Positions 21,761-33,766 of a stretch of DNA of 64,000 bases are shown one piece after another. The DNA lies in NCBI GenBank assembly GCA_009746045.1, contig RPFO01000377.1:52501-116500 (forward strand), written 5' to 3'. The DNA comes from Mesostigma viride. Lineage: Eukaryota > Streptophyta > Mesostigmatophyceae > Mesostigmatales > Mesostigmataceae. Numbering within the stretch: the stretch's first letter is position 1; each line of letters begins with the position of its first letter. The notes under the pieces are model-generated. The model searched no databases and was not told where the DNA came from. It was given only the letters and a program-made list of their open reading frames with translations. Made by a program: the position numbers and the translations under genes.

Positions 21761-24412
21761 TCATCCATTTGTCTGACTAGACAGATAGGGATTCATTGCA
21801 TCACACAGAAGCTGGTACTGGGTTGCTGCTAATGACGGAATCTTGGTCAATGCGTCAGCCAGGTTCTCCTCGTCTGGCAGATGCTGCCAGCTGGAAAAAT
21901 AGCTTGTTTCCTGTTTCAAAATCACCCAGTCCAGATCAGTATGCACAGCAGCAGTCACAGATTTCTTGTTAAGGAAACTAATGACTGACTGACTGTCAGT
22001 GTGTAAGTGAGCATGCACATCAGCCTTGCTGCCAGCCTGAGTTTGCAACCAGGTTAGTATGTGCTGAAGGGATCGAGCATGCTGCACAGCAGACACCACA
22101 GCACGGCACTCAGCAGAGTTACTGCCAACAGCTTTTCTGCGATGCAATCTGCTGTACCACGACACCATGGACATATAGTCTCCCTTGTTGGTAAGGAAGA
22201 ACACCCCAGCCTCCCTGGCATCCATTTTTGTTATTACCCTACTCTCCATGGAGCTGTCCATCAGACAGTTAATGTGAATATCTTCCATGAGGTTGAGTGG
22301 ATGAATGACAAGGGAAGGTCCAGCCTTTAGTAGCTTCTGGAGATCCTTAGGTTTCATGGTTTGTAATACTGTGTCATCAATCCTGCTGACCACTGCCAGA
22401 TGAGGTGCACAGATAGCACTCAGCCACCCTAATTTTCCTTTGACAGTAGCACACATGTGAGCAGGAATGCACGGAATATCAAGCAGCTCTAGGCATTCTT
22501 CTAAGTACTGGGCAGGCGGGGATAGAGTACACACCCACTGTTCCTGTTGCTCTTCCAGTGCTAGCATTATGCCACAGAACTGTAGGGGTTCTGGCCCCAG
22601 CTCTGTCTGCTTTCCAATCTCATATGACTGCTGAACCTGCTGAATGAACTTGTCAACTTCAGCTCTTGGTCCACAAATCAGTTGGTCATCACCATGCCAC
22701 ACAAACAGGAGCAAGCCAGAGGGTGTGGGCACAGCAAAGAGACAAGGGTCCAGATCATCATAAGTGGCATTAAGTTTCTTGAACACCTCTTCTGCTGATT
22801 TTCTGAAGATAGTGGGAGCACTTTGCAAACCTTCCACCCCTAGATTTAGGAGTAGATATGGCTCATCAATATCATGTGCCCATGCAGCAGGGGTGGGAAC
22901 CACATAGACCTGACCCTTCCACACATCTTGCGCTTTATCAGGGTCCCCTCTAAGGAAAGCCCTTTTGATATCAGTAGCTTTGCAGGCATAATCTTGGCCA
23001 GCATTGAGATGGTGGAGGAAGACAGAGAGCAGTATCCTGAGGGATGTTTGCTGCAGCCCAGGAGTGTAGAGTTCACCCTTGGACAGTTTTGACATGCCTT
23101 TTAATTCTGTCACACATGGCCTAGCATGATATATAGGTGAGCCTACTGGCTGTGCCTTGTGTTTTAGCACAAACTTGAGTCTCAACTTTTTGGCACCTTC
23201 TGGAATTTCCCAGACAGGAGTGACAGGTGGCTTATAGTCAGGATGCTTAGGGTTTGGCAGCACCCACTCTTCGCGGGCTTGGTGCCTAATGGCTTGGATC
23301 CATTTTTGAAACCCTTTTTGTGTTTTGCATTGTTGGATTAGAGCATCATAGTTGTGAGGAGAGTGCATGGCTAAGTCCCACTTTCCAACCCCAAAGGACT
23401 GCGGGTGTGGCCTTTGATTGTGCACCTTTTTCTCTAGGTCAGGGATTTCACCTGGCCCATATTTGATGTTAATGGCCTTGATATAGGCATCTAATCCATG
23501 AACCAGTTGGGACAATGGAATCTTGTAGTGATCCAAGGGAATGGCTCCTACCCCAGTCACACGCAGCTGGCTAGCAGTGATGGTGACACCTGGGTAAGAG
23601 ATAAAGGGTTCTCCCAACAAAGCATTGCCCATGTACCCTTCCACTACCTGGAAAGGTGTCTGGATGCCAAGTATGGGGATCATTACTTGACCCAACACAT
23701 CTAAGGTTGTTTTGCCTGAAAAATCTTGCACCTGTGTCCATGGTGAGGGTGCAAGTTGCAGACCAGGAATGGCTTGTGCACTGATCACACTGACCTGTGC
23801 CTGAGTGTCCACAGCTAGGATGCAGGATTCCTGGCTATAATCGGAGCACACAGCAGAGACCTTGGCCAAACCTGAGGCTTGTTTAGCCTTGCTCTTGTGA
23901 GCCTTATGCAGAGCTGCCAGGGCTTTTTCTAGCTTGGATTTGAACTCAGCTGGATTGCCTTTGTTTTGCTCTGGTACCTCATGCCTGGTTGAACTCTGCC
24001 CAGAGGGACTTACACCAGGTTGTGGGGTGACACGTACCTCACTGAGGGGTGGAGGAATGACAGAGGGTGTGGTAGTGCCATCATCAGCTCCTGGTGTTGG
24101 AATGCTGGGTGGTTCTGCTTGCTCACCAGAGTTAAGGAGGGAATCCATGTTCAAGGACTCTTCCCCTGGCACGTCTGCCAAAGGAGGGAAATACTTCTTA
24201 ACTCTATGACTGCTCACCCTGTGTTTTCTCCCTGTTTCCAAACTTCGAATATCCATATTTTTTCCTTTTTTGGTCATTCTTAGAACAGTGCACGGACCAT
24301 ACCACATGCCTGTCTTGCCATGTTTGGTTTCTTTGAAATATAGGACTTGTTCACCCAGTTGGAATACTGTTCTGGGGTGTGTTATGTCCTTTTCAGCTAG
24401 CTTATCAGCCAC
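21761..24412 (-). CDS. copia protease-like, RT and RNase H polyprotein part
   Basis: 883 residues. The start resembles an integrase C-terminal GPY/F module (WYGPCTVLR, about residues 37-45). A retropepsin-like region follows (ILAVDTQAQVSVIS, then ALLGEPFISY). The copia-type RT shows ATDIKRAFLRGD, LNLGVEGLQSAPTIF and the palm motif FVWHGDDQL. RNase H closes it (CLMDSS, SAECRAVVSAV, HTDSQSVISFLNKK, ADALTK). The retropepsin-like region lies after the integrase rather than before it, which is not the usual copia order. Confidence 0.88.
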   Translation of the reverse strand: MADKLAEKDITHPRTVFQLGEQVLYFKETKHGKTGMWYGPCTVLRMTKKGKNMDIRSLETGRKHRVSSHRVKKYFPPLADVPGEESLNMDSLLNSGEQAEPPSIPTPGADDGTTTPSVIPPPLSEVRVTPQPGVSPSGQSSTRHEVPEQNKGNPAEFKSKLEKALAALHKAHKSKAKQASGLAKVSAVCSDYSQESCILAVDTQAQVSVISAQAIPGLQLAPSPWTQVQDFSGKTTLDVLGQVMIPILGIQTPFQVVEGYMGNALLGEPFISYPGVTITASQLRVTGVGAIPLDHYKIPLSQLVHGLDAYIKAINIKYGPGEIPDLEKKVHNQRPHPQSFGVGKWDLAMHSPHNYDALIQQCKTQKGFQKWIQAIRHQAREEWVLPNPKHPDYKPPVTPVWEIPEGAKKLRLKFVLKHKAQPVGSPIYHARPCVTELKGMSKLSKGELYTPGLQQTSLRILLSVFLHHLNAGQDYACKATDIKRAFLRGDPDKAQDVWKGQVYVVPTPAAWAHDIDEPYLLLNLGVEGLQSAPTIFRKSAEEVFKKLNATYDDLDPCLFAVPTPSGLLLFVWHGDDQLICGPRAEVDKFIQQVQQSYEIGKQTELGPEPLQFCGIMLALEEQQEQWVCTLSPPAQYLEECLELLDIPCIPAHMCATVKGKLGWLSAICAPHLAVVSRIDDTVLQTMKPKDLQKLLKAGPSLVIHPLNLMEDIHINCLMDSSMESRVITKMDAREAGVFFLTNKGDYMSMVSWYSRLHRRKAVGSNSAECRAVVSAVQHARSLQHILTWLQTQAGSKADVHAHLHTDSQSVISFLNKKSVTAAVHTDLDWVILKQETSYFSSWQHLPDEENLADALTKIPSLAATQYQLLCDAMNPYLSSQTNG

Positions 24413-25719
24413 TTTAGCCTTACTGTGTTATACAGAGCTAATACCTCTGGAGGGTACACACCTGCCTGTAAGCCAATGGGAAGGATTTCCCCCCATGGTG
24501 CATGCAACACAGGTCTAAGGTTAAGTGTAGCACAGATTTCACTGCACCACAGTGCTCTGTCAGCATAGCTTCCAGATGTGGCTTTCAGGTCAGTGGATTT
24601 CGCCACTAAAGTTTTGACTGACCTGATGGTTCTTTCAATGACACCCTGCCCTTCATGATCTTGCAATCCAGCAATCTCAATATTAGCATCCCATCCTTCA
24701 CACTCAGCCAGACAGCTAAACTGTTGATCAAGCAGTATAGTGTCAACTGGGTAGAATCTGGGCAATGCTATCACAAGTGCTGCACGCAGTTGCTCTTTAG
24801 CCATTCCAGGTAGGGGTTCCATGACAGTGAATCTGGACCATGTGTCTTTTAGGATCAGATATTGTTCACCATCGATATGCACGACATCACCCACAATTAT
24901 TCCCCTTTGGGTGGGTGGTGTTGCGACATGCCATTTGGGAGGTTTTGGGCCATGGAACTGACATTGCTGGCAGTGTTTTCTAGCCAACCTGACAGCATTC
25001 CTGAGTCGTGAACCTCCTGCTCTTCTGGCAATCTTTTCTGCCACCACCTCATGACCCATGGCTATGTGGAGCTGGGTTGCTAGTTCCCTTAAGTCTACTG
25101 TGTCAACAGCAGCTGGGGTAAGAGCTTTGAGGTAGGGCAGTATCACATTATACGTGGAGGAGATTTTCTGAGCTGCCTCAAAATCTAGCAGTCCCTTGTC
25201 TTTATCCCCAATGATAATGAGATCATATAAATCCACATAGGCGTGCTGTGAGGACGTACATCCTTTTGGAGCCTTGTCCTGCCGGTCGCACCACGTGCCG
25301 GGGGGCAGATGGCGGGGGTGCTTGCAACCGAAGCAGAGGTCCACGTCGCCTACTGCGGGGTTCCACTTGCAGTCCGCCCGCTGGTGTCCCTTGGTGCCAC
25401 ACCGGGTGCACTTGTTCTTGGGACCTGCATGGGGGGCTGAGCAGTGGGTGCAGGGGTGGGTGGGGCAGGTGTGGGGGGGGTGGGCCGCCTCCACTGGTTT
25501 GGCTTGAGCTGAGCAGGCTGTCCCGGCTGGCCTTGGGGCTGGTTGCCCTTGGCCTTCTTGGACTGGCCGCCCTGCTGCCCCCCTAGCTGGCGCTTTTTTC
25601 CTTGCCCCTTCCCTTGGGTCTGTTGGACCTTGGGGGTTGGGGTTGCAGACGGAGCACCTATAGCCAGGGGAGTCAGGCAGTCTTGGATATGGTTCATCCC
25701 CGCCCGGAAATCGTTCCAC
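24397..25719 (-). CDS. copia zinc knuckle and integrase part
   Basis: 440 residues. A Cys/His knuckle reads CTRCGTKGHQRADC. The integrase has an HHCC finger (LHIAMGHEVV ... HCQQCQFHG) and a catalytic core with DGEQYLILKDTWSRFT, a second Asp in TILLDQQF, and a Glu in GQGVIERTIRSVK. Its tail overlaps the next frame by 16 bases. Confidence 0.88.
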   Translation of the reverse strand: MERFPGGDEPYPRLPDSPGYRCSVCNPNPQGPTDPREGARKKAPARGAAGRPVQEGQGQPAPRPAGTACSAQAKPVEAAHPPHTCPTHPCTHCSAPHAGPKNKCTRCGTKGHQRADCKWNPAVGDVDLCFGCKHPRHLPPGTWCDRQDKAPKGCTSSQHAYVDLYDLIIIGDKDKGLLDFEAAQKISSTYNVILPYLKALTPAAVDTVDLRELATQLHIAMGHEVVAEKIARRAGGSRLRNAVRLARKHCQQCQFHGPKPPKWHVATPPTQRGIIVGDVVHIDGEQYLILKDTWSRFTVMEPLPGMAKEQLRAALVIALPRFYPVDTILLDQQFSCLAECEGWDANIEIAGLQDHEGQGVIERTIRSVKTLVAKSTDLKATSGSYADRALWCSEICATLNLRPVLHAPWGEILPIGLQAGVYPPEVLALYNTVRLKWLIS

Positions 25720-27782
25720 AGAGGTTTGAGACCTGCAACCACAGTGGCGTACACAGCTTTGTCCAGGTTAGCATTTGACAACCATGAATACAGCAGGTAG
25801 CTAGCAGGCAGACCCCTGAGATCAGGGTCCTTTTCTACAGCCAACCTATAATTCTTGCAATCAGTGGCATAGTCTTGCTTGTTGACCTGGTAAGCATTAA
25901 GCCAGTTGAAACCACGGATGGATTCAAACTGTGTCCTATCCACCAGCAAGTGCTTAAGCTCATCCATGAAGGCTGGCCACAATGCAATTGCTAGGTTAGG
26001 TGTCCCAGCCTTTTCTTGGTAAATCTGGACCAAGGTTTTAATGGCTGGGGCTGACCTATGGATGGTGGTGGATGCACGCAAGGCACTGAACCAGTTCTGG
26101 ACATTCAGAGACTCAAAACAGTAGTTCAGGCTAAACAAAAATTCCTTGGCCTGTTCCTGGGTGTAACCCTCAGGTAAGCCAGGGATTTCTATTTTAGATT
26201 CTTTTTGTTTTGGGTTAAACGTACCTTTGACCGGGTCCTTCTTTTCAGCCAAGAAAGTCTTGACTGCTTGTTGAAGATCAGCCTCCTCCATGTTCGCCCT
26301 GCCCCTTTCCAGCTGGGAGATACTGGCCAGGAGGCCATCCAGCTGGGTGCGCGACAGGTCGTCCATGGGGTTGGTGGCCATGGTCTTGAGCTGTGCCGTG
26401 AGTATGGCAAGCAGCTCTTGGACGTCCCCCTTAAGGGTGGGTGGGGTTGGGTCCACTGGGGTCCCTTTTGCCACCGCCTTGCTCTTATCTGACTGCCCTG
26501 GTGTGGGTGCAGTCTGCTGGGCCTCCGCAGAAGGTGGTTGTGTTCCAGCTTGCTGTGCTAGTGCAGTGGCTGGTGGTGTTCCAGCTGCAGGCGCAGGGTC
26601 TTGTTCCCCTTGCCTTACTCCACTGCTGGTAGGAAAACCCTTGGCCTGGCCAAGCTGCTGCAGCGCTGCTGCTTGGGCTGCCAGGCCGCCCTCACGGGCT
26701 ATCATGGCCTCTAGGAGTTTATTCTCCACCACCTTGCGGCGGTGGAGCTCCTGGGCATCCGGGTCACTTGGGGGTTTGCTGGGGGAGCTGGGGACAGTGC
26801 CCTGGCTCTTGCCCTGCAGCACCCTTGGTGACACGGCCCCTCCAACCACCCTTTGGCTCAAATCAGTGCCAGGGGTGGGGAGGGTATGTGCAGGGAGTGC
26901 AGGCGTTTCTGTTGCCTGCATCTTCTCCTGCAGCTTGGTCAGCTGCAACAGGAGGGAATTGAGTTGGTCCGCTGTTAGCGTGACCCCCTCGTCCCCCTGT
27001 GCAACAACCAGCTCATTGAAGAGGCGCTCATGGAGCACCTCTCCAGCTTGCATGGCAGCCAGCTGCTTTTCAGCAGTCATGTTGCGGGCCGCTGTCTTTT
27101 TGCGGTCCCGCTCTTGCTGTGCAAGACGGCGTGCCTCTACAAACTGGGCGGCGGCCTGTTCGACCGCCTGATTGAGTGGATTCATCTCAATCTCCCCATC
27201 AGAAACCCCTGGGGAGAGGGTGACCTCGTCATCAGACAGCTGAATGCTGCCGATGACGGGTCCTGGGACCTTCTTGGTCCGCATTTTGAACATGTATGCG
27301 TCCCTCTTCAGCTTCCTCTCGTACCCCCCCGCTTTCTGAGCGGATGAGGGGACGATCGGCACCCCCGCTTGTTCTCCACCGCTTTTGGCTATTCCGCCCT
27401 CCTCCTGAGGAGGTTGGGACGGTGCCTTAGCGGGGAGGTCAGCGGGGCTTGCCTGAGGGCTGGGGGACCGCATACTGCTTACGGATTTTTGCGAGCTAGC
27501 TGGGCTAGAAAAAACAGATTTTTCGGCCTGTTCGGCCAAGGAGGTTACCTGTTTTTGCAGGGCTGCCAGCTGCCGCTCTTGGGCGGCTGCCTTGACGCTT
27601 TGCTGAGCCATCGCTGTCGCTAGCTGCCTAGCCACTAGCTGTTCCTGCTCCGCCTGCGCCCTTCTTGCTTTTTTAATTTTCTTGGCCGCAGCCTTCTCCT
27701 CTACTGTTGGCACCGTCTGCCAGCCAGCATCATCTATCCGCTTCTTTTTGAATTTCAGGCCTGGCATAATAGGATCTCCCAT
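25350..27782 (-). CDS. copia gag-like polyprotein
   Basis: 810 residues starting just inside the 5' LTR. The N-terminal half is Ala/Gln/Lys-rich with coiled-coil character (runs of AAAKKIKKARRAQAEQEQ type). A globular capsid-like section follows at about residues 530-690 (LFSLNYCFESLNVQNWFSAL ... FMDELKHLL ... GFNWLNAYQVNKQDYATDC). The tail is basic and Gln/Gly/Pro-rich. Position and composition identify it as gag. Confidence 0.8.
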   Translation of the reverse strand: MGDPIMPGLKFKKKRIDDAGWQTVPTVEEKAAAKKIKKARRAQAEQEQLVARQLATAMAQQSVKAAAQERQLAALQKQVTSLAEQAEKSVFSSPASSQKSVSSMRSPSPQASPADLPAKAPSQPPQEEGGIAKSGGEQAGVPIVPSSAQKAGGYERKLKRDAYMFKMRTKKVPGPVIGSIQLSDDEVTLSPGVSDGEIEMNPLNQAVEQAAAQFVEARRLAQQERDRKKTAARNMTAEKQLAAMQAGEVLHERLFNELVVAQGDEGVTLTADQLNSLLLQLTKLQEKMQATETPALPAHTLPTPGTDLSQRVVGGAVSPRVLQGKSQGTVPSSPSKPPSDPDAQELHRRKVVENKLLEAMIAREGGLAAQAAALQQLGQAKGFPTSSGVRQGEQDPAPAAGTPPATALAQQAGTQPPSAEAQQTAPTPGQSDKSKAVAKGTPVDPTPPTLKGDVQELLAILTAQLKTMATNPMDDLSRTQLDGLLASISQLERGRANMEEADLQQAVKTFLAEKKDPVKGTFNPKQKESKIEIPGLPEGYTQEQAKEFLFSLNYCFESLNVQNWFSALRASTTIHRSAPAIKTLVQIYQEKAGTPNLAIALWPAFMDELKHLLVDRTQFESIRGFNWLNAYQVNKQDYATDCKNYRLAVEKDPDLRGLPASYLLYSWLSNANLDKAVYATVVAGLKPLWNDFRAGMNHIQDCLTPLAIGAPSATPTPKVQQTQGKGQGKKRQLGGQQGGQSKKAKGNQPQGQPGQPAQLKPNQWRRPTPPTPAPPTPAPTAQPPMQVPRTSAPGVAPRDTSGRTASGTPQ

Positions 27783-27813
27783 GATTTTGTCTATGGTAAA
27801 CGACTTTAATTCA

Positions 27814-28256
27814 AGTTAATAAACGAGTGGACCTCTCAATGCTCAATGGCCTAACGCATGTGTTTATTACAATAAATCACAAGCCCCGCACCCAACGTGC
27901 ACAAGGGCATTTAGCATTGTCGACAAGCAACGCTCTGCCTGGCCGCCACGTCTGGAGCAGCCGACAGTGGCCGTTGGGCTCTGTGGTGCAGCCTGAGTGG
28001 CGCGACGCCACTGCTAGACTCTCAGGACCTTAGTCCAACATCCGACACCTCAATGTCAGTCCCGAGTGGGTACTGGCGACGCCGTACCGCCAATCCTACT
28101 TGGGTACTGGCGTCCGTCACCAGGACTCGGCTATCGAATAGTCTAGCCTGCCGAATCACATATAGCCGGGACTTCTGACCGAGCCTACACGTGCGAAACC
28201 CCAGATAGCACATTGCTATCTGGTACTTAGCCTATGTCCACGACTAGAGGCTAACT
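27814..28256 (-). repeat. copia 5' LTR
   Basis: 443-bp partner of 20949-21391. The gag frame begins about 30 bp inside it. Confidence 0.92.
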
Positions 28257-28261
28257 GCGAC

Positions 28262-28493
28262 CCCCCTGCATTCATAAATCGTAAACCATTATACAATGAG
28301 CATATTTCATGGATGTTAAGCATTGCTACTCTTGAACATATCATAAATGAACATGGTTCCATGCCGTACCCATGGATATGTTGAAATATGTGAGTTATTA
28401 CAAATGGTATCCATGCTTAAAAATGTCCTCATATGAGGACATTTTCTTGGTGATTAGACAATACCGTATTATACGGCGTATGATCTCACACTG
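28262..28493. other. hAT-A right end
   Basis: Contains a 26-bp perfect palindrome with AAAATGTCCTCAT arms (28420-28445), ATACG repeats, and the terminal inverted repeat ending in CACACTG. A similar palindrome next to ATACG repeats lies in the same element at 19383-19402. Confidence 0.7.
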
Positions 28494-28510
28494 ACTGGGC
28501 CTCATCCCGC

Positions 28511-28892
28511 TCAAGGCGGGCTAGGAGGCGTGTGAGGCTGGTAAATTGGCGGGAAGGGTGACCGTGGCGTGCCTGGCGACCTTGCATCCTGATCATGCTC
28601 GCACGGTGCGACATGAGGATGGAAAGGGGCTTGTTTATAAAGGCTGTGCCCAAAGCCTATTGTACCGCGAGGCCGCGAGGGTGTGCCCTTACCGGGCGGC
28701 ATCCATATACCCGGGACGTGCGTAGACGATGATGACGCAGCTGGGGCGGGCCTGGTACGGCCCGACTTGTGCCGCTTGTTAGGAGCCTGCGCCTCCGTGC
28801 GCTGGCCGTTGATGAATAGCACGGGGGTGTCGTGGACGAGGCGGACGTAGACCTTCTGGCCATCCTGCTTGGCCTTGATCGCCACGTCGCTG
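28511..28892 (-). CDS. LINE ORF1, C-terminal piece
   Basis: Last of four pieces of ORF1. It reads SDVAIKAKQDGQKVYVRLVH and LFINGQRTEAQAP, then a Pro/Ser-rich tail ending in TGA. The Gln-Lys-Val-Tyr-Val-Arg then Leu-Phe-Ile-Asn-Gly pattern is the C-terminal domain of L1-type ORF1 proteins and matches KVYWRGGDLMI in the ORF1-only element at 18605-19285. Confidence 0.75.
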
Positions 28893-28909
28893 CACTAGGA
28901 ACTCGCTAC

Positions 28910-29275
28910 TGAGAAAACTGAGATTTCCTGAGATTTCCTGAGATTTCCTGAGAAAAAAACTGAGATTTCCTGAGATGTTTCTGAGATTTCCTGAGATTTC
29001 CTGAGATTTTCCTGAGATTTCCTGAGATTTCCTGAGAAAGTGACCTGAGATTTCCTGAGATTGGCCTGAGAAAATTGGCTTTTTCTCAGGAAATCTCAGG
29101 AAATCTCAGGGCTAAGTGGAAACTGAGATTTTACGTGGACACTGAGATTTTTTTTTCTCAGGCTGAAAATCTCAGGGCATTTTCTCAGGCGCTGAAAATC
29201 TCAGGGCATTTTCTCAGGCGCTGAAAATCTCAGGGCATTTTCTCAGGCGCTTAAAATCTCAGGGCAATTTCTCAG
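28910..29275. repeat. CACTA left subterminal array (CTGAGATTTC foldback)
   Basis: About 20 copies of an 11-bp unit with core CTGAGATTTCC run forward to about 29085. The complement (CTCAGG, AAATCTCAGG) then follows to 29275, including a tandem 27-30 bp unit GGCATTTTCTCAGGCGCTG. The array can fold into a long hairpin. Confidence 0.85.
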
Positions 29276-29786
29276 GCATGCCATTGCCAGAATTAAATGT
29301 GTATTCTAACAAGCATAACACCATCATGCAATAAATCCAACAATTCATTAATGAATTAAATACGTTATTAGCACATCTTGTGGTATTAGGCGTGGCATTC
29401 ATGGCATCACGCTGTTTGATAGTAATGAACTTATGTTTCATTGTGGCATTCTGTGACTCATATTTTCAATACCATCAAAATATAAAACATCGACTCAAAA
29501 CTGCTCTCATCCTATTTCTGGATTGCTAGCTGATGGCTCATGGCCATATAACAGCTGGCATGCCAGAGCCCAGCAACGGTGGTTTCACTCAATATTGATG
29601 TGTACGTCTTCTCGTCGAGCTTGTATGCTCCACGATCTGCATCAAGTAATCCCCCAAAGAAAGAAAGCATACAGAAAGCAAGGAGTTGAATTTACAAACA
29701 TGATAATAATGCCATATGCAACATGATATTCCAAGAATGATATAGAAGGCGGGCATGCTGCCATGCATTGCGTGACTGCGTGCAGG
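29276..29786. other. CACTA interior, no gene seen
   Basis: AT-rich with ATTAA/TAATG-type words. No domain-bearing frame. Confidence 0.4.
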
Positions 29787-30060
29787 CGTGCAGCTAGGTG
29801 TGCGTGCGTGGGCGAGTGTGTGCAGTTGTGCATGAGTGCGTTTGTGCAGGCGTGCCTTGGCGGGTGGGTTGATGGCTGTGTGCAGGCGTGCGTGCGTGAG
29901 TGGGTGCGTGAGAGTGTGCAGCTATGTGTGCGTGTGCGTGCACTTGTGCATGTGTGCGTTTGTGCAGGCGTGCCTTGGTGGGTGGGTTGATGGCTGCGTG
30001 CATGCGTGCGTGCAAGGGTAGGTGCGTGGGAGTGTGCAGCTAGGTGTGCGTGCGTGCAGT
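29787..30060. repeat. GTGCGTG-rich tandem repeat (about 120-bp unit)
   Basis: Two fuller copies and a partial one share GTGCGTTTGTGCAGGCGTGC, about 120 bp apart, in a GT-rich background that continues to about 30900. The Cys/Val-rich and His/Thr-rich frames through it are artefacts of the repeat. Confidence 0.75.
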
Positions 30061-32305
<2,245 letters not shown>

Positions 32306-32870
32306 CACTATCTCACTTTCTCGGTCCAAAAATCAAGCCATCACTCACAAACAGCCACGCGACTGCTGTGCTCTCACGCCGTCTCATTACACACAACTGA
32401 TTTAGGTAATGCAACGTTGTTGGCGCGTCAAGGCGTCGGGTATTCATCTCACTTAAGATCGTTGTGTGTTCCCTTTGCTGCTTTGCTGGATAACGCATGT
32501 TTCCCTTGCATGCAGGCAATCTACCTAACACAACCATGGCGCACACATCGGCCAGCCCAGCATGGCGGGGAGGGCACCTGCGGACACAGATTTTGTAGGC
32601 TCTGAGACCTCGTCACATCGCTGTAGCACTGGACAGTCTCCTGCGGTAAATTTCTAGAAAGTCGTCCATTAGTTTCAGCTATGATCGCTGGGACAGCCCT
32701 ACGCGGATGTTATACTGCATTTGTAAGATGCTTGTGGCTGTGCATCTTGCCCGCCACCCTCGGACTGTGATTGAGTGCACTTCTCCTTCATGTGTTTTGT
32801 CAGTACAGTTTGTCATGCTAATGTAATGCAGAAAACCGCAATTCAGGCAGCAAGGTAGCAGCCATGTTGA

Positions 32871-32874
<4 letters not shown>

Positions 32875-32923
<49 letters not shown>
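32875..32923. repeat. (GAT)n array
   Basis: About 16 perfect GAT units. Confidence 0.97.
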
Positions 32924-32924
<1 letters not shown>

Positions 32925-33029
32925 CTCGGTTTAGGTGGTCTTTTGAACTTGTTGATTTTAATGAAATAAGTTTACCTGTGCGTGGTGTTGATTTGTCAGT
33001 TTGCTACGCCTTTGGTTGTCATGTTGACG

Positions 33030-33300
33030 TTTGTCATGTTAACATTTGTGGACATTTTGTCATGTTAACAATTTTTTTTGCCTTTGTTTGTTAACGTCTT
33101 GACATTTCTTGACACATCACCTTGGTTTGTCAGTGTATTGACATTTTTTTCCGTGTTGATATGTTGATATTTCAAAGATTGTCAAGGTTTTGTCAACCTT
33201 TCAACATTCTGTCAAGGTTTGTCAAGCCTTTGATGTTGTCATGTCAAGCTTTTGTCAAGTTCTGTCAAGGTTTGTCAAGGTCATGGCAGTTGATATGTCA
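33030..33300. repeat. TTGTCAAGG/TTGACA dispersed short repeats
   Basis: Many copies of TGTCAAGGTTTG and TGTCAT/TTGACA words occur here and again at 33695-33735, just left of a second TTCCTAGTG terminus (33742-33750). This is the pattern of another CACTA-type subterminal region. Confidence 0.6.
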
Positions 33301-33339
33301 AGAATCTATATTACTAATTTGGCAATGTAAGGTAATCCG

Positions 33340-33650
33340 ACACTATTCAGGGCATCACCGAGTACGCGGCCAATCCAGAAGGGGCGGACTGACTGACCAC
33401 CAATCCGCGCGAAGCTCCCAGCGCACGGAAGAACTGCCAACCAATCCGCGCAAAGCTCCCAGCGAGCGAAGCGAGCGGCCGCTTTAGCGGCCTCCTCTCT
33501 GGAGGGCAGCGAAGGAGACCGTCAGTCCGTCACGATTCCTCTCCGGAGTGCAGCGAAGGAGTACGCTTCTACGAACTACAGTATGCGTCTACAGTGGGCA
33601 GCGGGCAGTCCCTCCATGGTCTCTCTACCGCCAAAAATTGATTAAATTTT
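33340..33650. other. GC-rich segment with direct and inverted repeats
   Basis: A CCAATCCGCGC.AAGCTCCCAG unit occurs twice (about 33400 and 33442), and GGAGTGCAGCGAAGGAG/GGAGGGCAGCGAAGGAG occurs twice. The palindrome GGCCGCTTTAGCGGCC lies at 33476-33491. No coding function is apparent. Confidence 0.5.
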
Positions 33651-33766
33651 TTTTTTTTTTTGGCTGTGCGAAGCCAGCGGGTCACTCTAGAACTATTTGA
33701 CAATTCTTGACAAACAATTGTCAAAGTTTGTCAACACTCCGTTCCTAGTGTGGCAGCGAGGATGGC

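Larger units (their letters stand above)
20949..28256 (-). mobile_element. Ty1/copia-type LTR retrotransposon, whole-looking and recent
   Basis: 7,308 bp. Two 443-bp LTRs (20949-21391, 27814-28256) appear identical, and a 5-bp duplication GCGAC flanks them (20944-20948, 28257-28261). The LTRs start AGTTA and end TAACT. Sense is minus. Parts in order from 27782: a long gag frame, a zinc knuckle with integrase, then a frame with a protease-like domain, copia RT and RNase H. The parts are read from successive overlapping frames, a layout often served by frameshifting or read-through in such elements. Identical LTRs imply a very recent insertion. It sits inside hAT-A. Confidence 0.92.
14252..28493. 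mobile_element. hAT-A: hAT-type DNA transposon carrying further insertions
   Basis: The left end reads CAGAGTGAGATCGTACG and the right end is the inverted CAGTGTGAGATCATACG. Both are flanked by the 8-bp duplication ACTGGGCC (14244-14251, 28494-28501). A CAGNG start and 8-bp duplication are diagnostic of hAT elements. The ends are followed by short ATACG/TATTATACG palindromic repeats, shared with hAT-B. Its own DNA is about 4.2 kb once the second LINE (15150-17829), the ORF1 fragment (18605-19285) and the copia element (20949-28256) are set aside. No transposase was recognised in it. Two open frames (17830-18609, 19733-20272) are unassigned. Confidence 0.85.
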
